Positions 24,579 to 30,078 of a DNA stretch of 32,447 bases are shown piece by piece. Where the stretch lies: positions 1 to 32,447 of the forward strand of contig NZ_AKJZ01000062.1 of assembly GCF_000282055.1 (NCBI RefSeq), written 5' to 3'. Below the pieces are notes generated by a model. That model was not told the DNA's origin. It saw only the letters and a list, made by a program, of their open reading frames with translations, and ran no database searches. This DNA comes from Flavobacterium sp. CF136 (lineage in GTDB: Bacteria; Bacteroidota; Bacteroidia; Flavobacteriales; Flavobacteriaceae). Position 1 is the first letter of the stretch; every line of letters starts with the position of its first letter. A program made the position numbers and the translations under genes.

Positions 24579-25067
24579 ATGGATGCTGAATTAAAAGAAA
24601 TACTCTGGAGGCAATTCGGTGCAGCGATTGATATGCTTGAAGATTCCATAAGGGTTTGTCCGAAGAGTTTTTGGGATAAAAAGAATTGTTGGTATTCTAT
24701 TTATCACACCATATTTTGGATTGATTATTATTCATCTGTTGAGCCAGATACATTTTATCCACCTGAACCTTTTACGTTATCTGAGTTTGATCCGAAAGGG
24801 ATTTTGCCTGATAGAATTTATAGTAAAGAGGAATTGCTGAATTATCTGGAGTTTTCACGTAAAAAAGTTTTCTTCTTAATTGATGGCTTAACCGAAGAAA
24901 CTGCTAAAGACAGATTTATTACTAAAAACAAAAATTACAATATTGTTGAAATGATATTGTACAATATGAGGCACGTTCAGCATCACGTTGGTCAATTGAA
25001 TTTGTTGCTTAGGCAAAATGTTGATGTGGCCGGAAAATGGGTGTCTGAAACCGATAAAAGGTACTGA
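24579..25067 (+). CDS. DinB-like four-helix metal-binding protein
   Basis: This 162-residue protein resembles the DinB/YfiT superfamily. An N-terminal helix with W and R residues (ILWRQFGAAIDMLEDSI) precedes YHTIFWIDYY, holding the first metal-binding His. Near the end MRHVQHHVGQLNLLLRQ carries the H-x3-H ligands. These proteins often act as small-thiol-linked transferases, but the substrate is unknown. The start is the ATG at 24579, 11 bases after the unknown 133-residue gene. Confidence 0.85.
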   Translation: MDAELKEILWRQFGAAIDMLEDSIRVCPKSFWDKKNCWYSIYHTIFWIDYYSSVEPDTFYPPEPFTLSEFDPKGILPDRIYSKEELLNYLEFSRKKVFFLIDGLTEETAKDRFITKNKNYNIVEMILYNMRHVQHHVGQLNLLLRQNVDVAGKWVSETDKRY

Positions 25068-25080
25068 TTCTGCAATTACG

Positions 25081-25500
25081 GATTTAATATGTTGAAGATG
25101 TTCCGTTTCTCCGGAACTCTTTAGCAACGGGTATCTTTAGCAACGGGTATCTGGATGTCAAGTATCTGGATGTCAACGGATCTGGATGTCAACGGATTAA
25201 AATCCGTTGCTACAAAATGCTTCGTTCCTCTGGAACTTTATGTATAAATTTGATAGTATGTTTTTTATTTAGACAGGAAGGAATTCCATTCGATTTTAAA
25301 TACGATATCATTAATAAAGAGATCGGTTCGAGAAAAATATTGTAGCGACGGATTTTAATGCTTCTAAAAAACAGATCAACAACAAAAAGAGCCGTAGGTT
25401 CGGTATATTTTGTAGGGAGGGATTTTAATCCGTCCCAATTATAACGGGCCAAATAAAGAACCGTAGGTTCGACCAATATTATGCAGATTCAAAACCTCCG
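25081..25500. repeat. REP-like palindrome cluster with a 16-bp tandem array
   Basis: This 452-base non-coding gap (25068-25519) is built of repeated words. A tandem array of five 15-16 base units lies at 25119-25197 (two CTTTAGCAACGGGTAT, then three CTGGATGTCAA...-type units). An AACGGATT/AATCCGTT hairpin sits at 25190-25209, with relatives at 25342-25359 and 25415-25436. GCCGTAGGTTCG and ACCGTAGGTTCG occur at 25391-25402 and 25460-25471. TTCC...GGAACT pieces occur at 25101-25118 and 25221-25237. A frame on the minus strand at 25210-25476 exists only as a by-product of these repeats. Confidence 0.8.
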
Positions 25501-25519
25501 CGAATCTCAGTAGAATAAC

Positions 25520-26173
25520 CTAAACCAGCTTCACAAACAGATTAGAAGCAATTTTATTAGAAATAGATAATTCTTTGTTGTCAACTTTTATTTTTACTGA
25601 TAAATCGAAAGATTCTTTAGACAAAAATTCGATTTTAGAACCTAATGCAATTTCCTGTTTGTCGAGATATTTCAGGAAATCCGAAGAAGTATCTTTTACA
25701 CCAACACAAACTCCAATTTGGTTTTCGGTTAATTCGGAAAGCAGCTGTTTCTCGATTTTAACGATTCGTCCGTTAGCATCCGGAATCGGGTCACCATGTG
25801 GGTCTTCGGTCGGATTTCCAAGAAAATCATCCAAACGGTTAATTAATTGCTCTGACTTGATGTGTTCTAACTGTTCGGCAATGTCGTGAACTTCATCCCA
25901 GCTGAAATTTAATTTTTCAACCAAAAAAACTTCCCATAAACGATGTTTTCTAACAATCATTTTAGCAGCAGACTTTCCATTTTCTGTCAAAGAAACACCC
26001 TGATACTTTTTGTAATTTACTAAATCTTTTTCTGCCAGTTTTTTAAGCATATCAGTAACTGACGAAGCTTTGGTTTCCATCATTTCGGCAATTCCATTAG
26101 TACTTACTTCAGTGTCGTTAGAAGAAGTAAGGTGATATATGGCTTTAAGGTAGTTTTCTTCTGAGAAAGTCAT
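25520..26173 (-). CDS. mntR: DtxR/MntR-family metal-dependent repressor
   Basis: This 217-residue regulator has an N-terminal winged helix (MTFSEENYLKAIYHL... through VSLTENGKSAAKMIVRKH), then a dimerization and metal-binding part, and a C-terminal SH3-like domain after residue about 140. Metal residues are H77 in VRKHRLWE, and E100, E103 and H104 in HDIAEQLEHIKS. Glu at 100, where DtxR/IdeR iron sensors have Cys, matches MntR-type manganese sensing. The gene follows the Nramp gene on the same strand after 97 bases of period-8 repeat. It probably represses that transporter; a palindrome beside the Nramp promoter is a candidate target. Confidence 0.92.
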   Translation of the reverse strand: MTFSEENYLKAIYHLTSSNDTEVSTNGIAEMMETKASSVTDMLKKLAEKDLVNYKKYQGVSLTENGKSAAKMIVRKHRLWEVFLVEKLNFSWDEVHDIAEQLEHIKSEQLINRLDDFLGNPTEDPHGDPIPDANGRIVKIEKQLLSELTENQIGVCVGVKDTSSDFLKYLDKQEIALGSKIEFLSKESFDLSVKIKVDNKELSISNKIASNLFVKLV

Positions 26174-26180
26174 TTTTTTT

Positions 26181-26268
26181 GAGGTTCTAAGGTTCTTAGC
26201 TGCTGAGGTTCTTAGTTTAAAGATTCAAAGAAAGCCTTAGAATCTTAGATACTCAGTACCTCAGTAAC
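26181..26268. repeat. Period-8 repeat between mntR and the Nramp gene
   Basis: Eleven 8-base steps run across the gap: GAGGTTCT AAGGTTCT TAGCTGCT GAGGTTCT, then drift, then TTAGAATC TTAGATAC TCAGTACC TCAGTAAC. The first and last parts are roughly inverted relative to one another (CTAAG words to the left, CTTAG/CTCAG to the right). The same period and words occur at 24104-24143. Confidence 0.75.
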
Positions 26269-26270
26269 TT

Positions 26271-28139
26271 TTATTTAACAATCAACAAAGGTATCGAAAT
26301 TTTATGTCTCAATTTATCTACTGTTGTGCCAAAAAGAATGTCTTTTAAACCAGTATGTCCATGGGTTCCCATTACTAAAATATCAAAGTTGCCTTCGTTG
26401 ATGATTTTCGGAATTACTTTGTTGGGTTCTCCAAAACCAAGCTCTGTTTTGATTTTGAATCCTTTCTGCGAAAGCATTTCTTTGTATTCCAATAATAATT
26501 TTTCATCAACAGTTGTTTCGTGGTCGTCAACATTACCTCCGTACATGAGCGCACCAACAGTTTCGACAATGTGAATTAAAGTGTATTGTGCATTGATTCC
26601 GCCTAAATCAAAAGCATTGTTTAGTGCAGCTTCATCAGCATTCGAAAAATCAACAGAGATTGCTATATTTTGCTTATTATAACTTTCTTTTGGTGTGAAA
26701 TGTAATTTTAAATGATGTGGTGAATGATTTTCAATTCGGGATTTTGCCCTAACAATAAAAGGTTTAAAAACGATATACAGTAATAAAGCCAGGAAACCAA
26801 AAGCCAACGGAACAACTGTTAGCCAAAGAACTATCGGGTTATCGGAGTTTTCCAGCCAGGAAGTTATTTCGTCAAAAACCAATTTTGCATTAAGTGAGAC
26901 TATAATGGCTGCAATAATCCAGGCGGCAACCTGAGTGGTTTTGGAAATATGGAAACCTTTCATTTTCGATTTATCACTCACAAAATGAATTAGCGGGATA
27001 ATCGCAAATCCTAATTGTAAGCTTAAAATCACCTGACTTAAAATCAATAATTTTCCGGTTACACTTTCTCCATAAATTAAAATAACTATAACGGCCGGAA
27101 CAATCGCAATCAAACGGGTTATGATGCGTCGTACCCAAGGTTGAATCCGTAAATTTAAATATCCTTCCATTACAATTTGCCCTGCCAAAGTCCCCGTTAC
27201 AGTTGAGCTTTGTCCTGCAGCAATCAAGGCAACAGCAAATAAAATAGGAGCCCATTTTGTGCCAAGTAAAGGTTCTAAAAACTTGTGGGCATCCTGAATT
27301 TCTGCCACTTCAAACATTCCGTTTTTGTAAAATGTGGCCGCAGCCAAAATTAAAATTGCGGCGTTTACAAAAAAGGCTAAGTTTAAAGCAATGGTAGAAT
27401 CTATAAAATTGTACTTCAGCGCCTGTTTAATTCCGGCAGGTGTTCTGTCAAATTTACGGGTTTGGACCAAAGAGGAATGTAAATACAAATTGTGCGGCAT
27501 AACCGTTGCCCCAATAATTCCGATAGCAATATATAAAGCTGCTGAACTTGGGATGGAAGGAACTAATCCGTAAATAACCTTATCAAGCTCCGGTTCAGCA
27601 AAAATCATTTCAAAAATAAAAGAGAATCCAATAATTACGACCAATGCAATAATAAAGGCTTCCATTTTCCGTATGCCTTTATTAATTAAAAACAGTAATA
27701 AAAAAGTATCCAGAACAGTTATTAAAACTCCTTCAATAAGAGGAATGTCAAATAATAAGTTGATTCCGATTGCCATTCCTAAAACTTCGGCAAGATCACA
27801 GGCCGCTATAGCAATTTCGGCTAAAAAATATAAAATATAGTTGATTATCTTCGAGTAAGTTTCCCGGGATGCCTGAGCTAAATCAAGTTGTGTTACGATA
27901 CCAAGCCGGGCGCTTAAACTTTGAAGCAGTAATGCCATTAAATTACTCATTAACAAAACCCAAAGTAAAGAATATCCGAACTGACTTCCTCCGGCGATAT
28001 CTGTTGCCCAGTTTCCGGGATCCATATATCCTACGCTTACCAAATAAGCAGGCCCTAAAAAGGCTAATATTTTTCTAAATCCTGTTTTTTTATGTGCCGT
28101 TGCAACCGATTGGTTTACTTCTTCTAAAGATTTGGTCAT
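26271..28139 (-). CDS. mntH: Nramp-family divalent metal transporter fused to a universal-stress domain
   Basis: The first ~460 of 622 residues form an Nramp transporter with about eleven helices. It has the metal-binding DPGN (40-43), the MPHNLYLHSS segment (214-223, with the Met that favours Mn/Fe over Ca) and DLAEVLG. After a linker, a UspA-type domain fills 490-622 (NIAISVDFSN ... MGTHGHTGLKDILFGTTVDKL), including the G-x2-G-x9-G(T) nucleotide-binding pattern. Ordinary MntH proteins lack this cytoplasmic tail; it could couple transport to nucleotide state. The ATG at 28139 lies some 14 bases after a likely transcription start. A promoter with -33 TTG (28187-28189) and -7 TATATTTG (28160-28167) is flanked by a perfect palindrome. 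Confidence 0.96.
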   Translation of the reverse strand: MTKSLEEVNQSVATAHKKTGFRKILAFLGPAYLVSVGYMDPGNWATDIAGGSQFGYSLLWVLLMSNLMALLLQSLSARLGIVTQLDLAQASRETYSKIINYILYFLAEIAIAACDLAEVLGMAIGINLLFDIPLIEGVLITVLDTFLLLFLINKGIRKMEAFIIALVVIIGFSFIFEMIFAEPELDKVIYGLVPSIPSSAALYIAIGIIGATVMPHNLYLHSSLVQTRKFDRTPAGIKQALKYNFIDSTIALNLAFFVNAAILILAAATFYKNGMFEVAEIQDAHKFLEPLLGTKWAPILFAVALIAAGQSSTVTGTLAGQIVMEGYLNLRIQPWVRRIITRLIAIVPAVIVILIYGESVTGKLLILSQVILSLQLGFAIIPLIHFVSDKSKMKGFHISKTTQVAAWIIAAIIVSLNAKLVFDEITSWLENSDNPIVLWLTVVPLAFGFLALLLYIVFKPFIVRAKSRIENHSPHHLKLHFTPKESYNKQNIAISVDFSNADEAALNNAFDLGGINAQYTLIHIVETVGALMYGGNVDDHETTVDEKLLLEYKEMLSQKGFKIKTELGFGEPNKVIPKIINEGNFDILVMGTHGHTGLKDILFGTTVDKLRHKISIPLLIVK

Positions 28140-28159
28140 TTTAAAAAATATTGTTTTAA

Positions 28160-28189
28160 CAAATATAGATAAAAATCATGTTCACGCAA
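28160..28189 (-). promoter_or_regulatory. Promoter of the Nramp gene
   Basis: On the minus strand a -33 TTG (28189-28187) and a -7 TATATTTG (28167-28160) are 19 bases apart, the spacing expected in Bacteroidetes. The start codon lies 21 bases past the -7 box. This is the best-formed promoter in the window. Confidence 0.7.
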
Positions 28190-28195
28190 CAATAT

Positions 28196-28213
28196 TTTTA
28201 GACTAGTCTAAAA
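28196..28213. promoter_or_regulatory. Perfect palindrome, candidate MntR operator
   Basis: TTTTAGACTAGTCTAAAA is a perfect 18-base palindrome just upstream of the Nramp -33 box, 7 bases away, and overlapping the last codons of the Fur-like gene. Length and TTAG...CTAA outer arms resemble binding sites of DtxR/MntR-family repressors. The regulator encoded next to the transporter is the likely binder. Confidence 0.6.
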
Positions 28214-28600
28214 TGTGGCCGAATTTAAACAATTTGGACATAGTCCTGATAAGGTAAAATTTATATCATTGACTTTATAGTTATGTGGAATAATATAACT
28301 GGGCTTTACACTTTCCAGACAGGTTATTTCATGACAGTTCTCACAGCTAAAATGTGCATGATTATGAATCTGTACAGGATGAGAATGATGGCATTTTGCA
28401 TATTTTACGGTTCCGTCAAGATCTACTATTTTATGAATAATGTCGTCATTTACCAGACGATCCAGTATCCTGTAAATAGTAACCCGATCACATAAATCGT
28501 TTGTTAATTTATGAATTTCCGAATGCGAAAGCGCTTTTTTAGATTCCTTAAGTATCTCTGTAATGGCCGTCTTTGCTGTGGTGTTTCTTGTTGTTTTCAT
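28208..28600 (-). CDS. Fur-family transcriptional regulator (Zur-like)
   Basis: This 130-residue metal-dependent repressor has the Fur winged helix in the N-terminal half (SHSEIHKLTNDLCDRVTIYRILDRLVNDDIIHKI). The metal part follows: KCHHSHPVQIHNHAHFSCENCHEITCLE, and a C-terminal CPNC. The two CxxC pairs would form the structural zinc site. The His-rich loop fits a zinc or iron sensor; the zinc (Zur) reading is favoured by the divergent MerC-like and TonB genes but cannot be proven here. Its stop overlaps the palindrome near the Nramp promoter. It is divergent from the MerC-like gene, with two palindromes between them that are likely its own operators. Confidence 0.88.
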   Translation of the reverse strand: MKTTRNTTAKTAITEILKESKKALSHSEIHKLTNDLCDRVTIYRILDRLVNDDIIHKIVDLDGTVKYAKCHHSHPVQIHNHAHFSCENCHEITCLESVKPSYIIPHNYKVNDINFTLSGLCPNCLNSATF

Positions 28601-28626
28601 TTTTTTGTTGATTAAAAAACATTAAC

Positions 28627-28639
28627 GCAACATTGTTGC
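28627..28639. promoter_or_regulatory. Palindrome GCAAC-N3-GTTGC, candidate Zur operator 1
   Basis: GCAACATTGTTGC is a perfect inverted repeat with a 3-base centre. It contains TTG bases at 28633-28635 and 28636-28638, either of which can serve as the -33 element of the rightward promoter (20- or 17-base spacer to the -7 box). A bound repressor would block RNA polymerase. Confidence 0.6.
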
Positions 28640-28651
28640 TATTGAAATAAT

Positions 28652-28693
28652 CTTGTATATTTGCAACAAAATTGCATTAAGCAAATATACAAG
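28652..28693. promoter_or_regulatory. 13-bp perfect inverted repeat carrying two facing -7 boxes and a second palindrome
   Basis: CTTGTATATTTGC (28652-28664) is exactly reverse-complementary to GCAAATATACAAG (28681-28693). The left arm contains a rightward -7 box TATATTTG (28656-28663), 33 bases before the MerC-like ATG. The right arm gives a leftward -7 box (28682-28689) facing the Fur-like gene. Between them TGCAACAAAATTGCA (28662-28676) repeats the GCAAC/TTGC theme of operator 1. Confidence 0.65.
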
Positions 28694-28695
28694 AA

Positions 28696-29040
28696 ATGAA
28701 AAAAACTACGACACCTTTTTATGATATTTTAGGAATTTCAAGTGCGACCGTTTGTTTAGTGCATTGTTTGGTTTTTCCGCTGCTTACAATTCTGCCATTA
28801 GGATTAAGTCACAATCCGTTTATTGATTTGATTTTTGCGATGATAGGTCTTTTTGCAATTTTTAAAATTATAAAAAAATCTGATCTTTTGGTTTCGGCTA
28901 TTCTTATTATTTCAATGATATTGATTTGGATCAGTGTTTTGGCAGATCTATTTCTTGAGATTCATCTTAACCTGATTTTTATTGGAGGCTTCGGAATGAT
29001 TATGGGTCATTTTTTGAATTACAAATCACATAAAAAATAG
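28696..29040 (+). CDS. MerC-domain membrane protein
   Basis: This 114-residue protein has about four membrane helices. It shows the MerC-like start GISSATVCLVHCLVFPLL, with C20 and C24 as candidate metal ligands just inside the first helix; a second motif of the original mercury transporter is not present. MerC-domain proteins of Bacteroidetes are often found next to Fur-family regulators, and here the neighbours suggest metal handling and not mercury resistance. It begins 2 bases past the 13-bp inverted repeat and is followed after 5 bases by the flavoprotein gene, probably as one transcript. Confidence 0.88.
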   Translation: MKKTTTPFYDILGISSATVCLVHCLVFPLLTILPLGLSHNPFIDLIFAMIGLFAIFKIIKKSDLLVSAILIISMILIWISVLADLFLEIHLNLIFIGGFGMIMGHFLNYKSHKK

Positions 29041-29045
29041 AAGTT

Positions 29046-29957
29046 ATGATACAGCAGAAACATTTTGAAGTTATTATTGTAGGAGGAAGTTACAGCGGGC
29101 TTTCCGCAGCAATGAGTCTGGGTCGTTCTTTGCGGCAGGTTTTAGTTATTGACAGTGGTTTGCCTTGCAACAGACAAACACCACATTCTCATAATTTTAT
29201 TACGCATGATGGGGAGAAACCCTCAGTTATTTCGGCATTGGCTAAAGAGCAGGTTGCTTTTTATGATACTGTTCAATTTTATAATGGACTTGCTGTCAGC
29301 GCTGTCAAAAACGAAAATGGATTTGAAGTTACAACTGAATCAGGAGATATTTTTACAGCTAGGAAAATACTCTTCGCAACCGGCATAACAGATTTGATGC
29401 TAAACATTGATGGATTTGCCGAATGTTGGGGAATTTCTGTTTTGCATTGTCCGTATTGTCATGGTTATGAAGTGAAAGAGGAGAAAACTGCTGTTATTGC
29501 AAACGGTGATATGGGTTTTGAATATGTAAAAATGATTTCAAACTGGACGAAAGATTTAAAGCTTCTGACTAATGGAAAGTCAACTCTAAGTTCAGAGCAG
29601 ACTGAAAGGCTTCAAAAACATCAAATTGAAATTATTGAAGATGTAATTGATTCGTTTATTCATGAAAATGGAAATGTTCAGGAAATTATCTTCAAAAACC
29701 AATCAAATATTATGATTAAGGTTATTTATTCTAAACTGCCTTTTGTACAACATTGCCCATTACCGGAATCTTTAGGCTGCGAATTGACTGAACAAGGTTT
29801 GTTGAAAGTAGATATAATGCAGAAAACAAATATCCCGGGAATTTATGCCAGTGGTGATAGTACCATTCAGGCAAGATCTGTTGCAATGGCTGTTTCTTCA
29901 GGATCTTTTGCGGGTGCTTCGATTAATAAAGAACTTATAGACGAAAGTTTTATTTAG
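29046..29957 (+). CDS. Thioredoxin-reductase-like FAD-dependent oxidoreductase
   Basis: This 303-residue flavoprotein has the FAD-binding start EVIIVGGSYSGLSAAMSLGRS, the redox CxxC at C135-C138 in LHCPYCHGYE, and the FAD-contact segment IYASGDST near the end. The second Rossmann motif (AVIANGDMGFEYV) is a weak GxGxxG. The HCPYCHGYE form marks the branch of TrxR-like proteins common in soil bacteria and Bacteroidetes, whose partners are mostly unknown. It lies between the MerC-like gene (5 bases) and the TonB receptor gene (121 bases). Its place suggests a redox step linked to metal uptake or release, but this is inferred from context only. Confidence 0.92.
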   Translation: MIQQKHFEVIIVGGSYSGLSAAMSLGRSLRQVLVIDSGLPCNRQTPHSHNFITHDGEKPSVISALAKEQVAFYDTVQFYNGLAVSAVKNENGFEVTTESGDIFTARKILFATGITDLMLNIDGFAECWGISVLHCPYCHGYEVKEEKTAVIANGDMGFEYVKMISNWTKDLKLLTNGKSTLSSEQTERLQKHQIEIIEDVIDSFIHENGNVQEIIFKNQSNIMIKVIYSKLPFVQHCPLPESLGCELTEQGLLKVDIMQKTNIPGIYASGDSTIQARSVAMAVSSGSFAGASINKELIDESFI

Positions 29958-30028
29958 CTTTTTTCTTTTATTTCCTCGTTTTTTTGTTACAAAATACATC
30001 ATTTTTAAGTTTTTTAGCTTTAGAAATA

Positions 30029-30057
30029 TTGTTTGTCAAATTTATTTTTTAGTTTTG
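30029..30057 (+). promoter_or_regulatory. Promoter of the TonB-dependent receptor gene
   Basis: A TTG at 30029-30031 and TAGTTTTG at 30050-30057 are 18 bases apart, in good agreement with the Bacteroidetes -33/-7 pattern. The TTG at 30055, the first codon of the longest frame, is inside the -7 box, so translation must begin later, at 30079. No GCAAC/GTTGC palindrome is seen here. Confidence 0.65.
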
Positions 30058-30078
30058 TCTAAAATTAATTTTATAATA

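Noticed and set aside
25119..25197. CRISPR array
   Set aside because: The units are 15-16 bases and directly adjoining, with no unique spacers and no cas genes.
25210..25476. An 88-residue frame on the minus strand in the repeat cluster
   Set aside because: It is read entirely through REP-like palindromes, has no recognisable domain and no start context, and is best explained as chance translation of repeats.
26974..27255. Open frame inside the Nramp gene
   Set aside because: It is a shadow in another frame of a well-conserved membrane protein.
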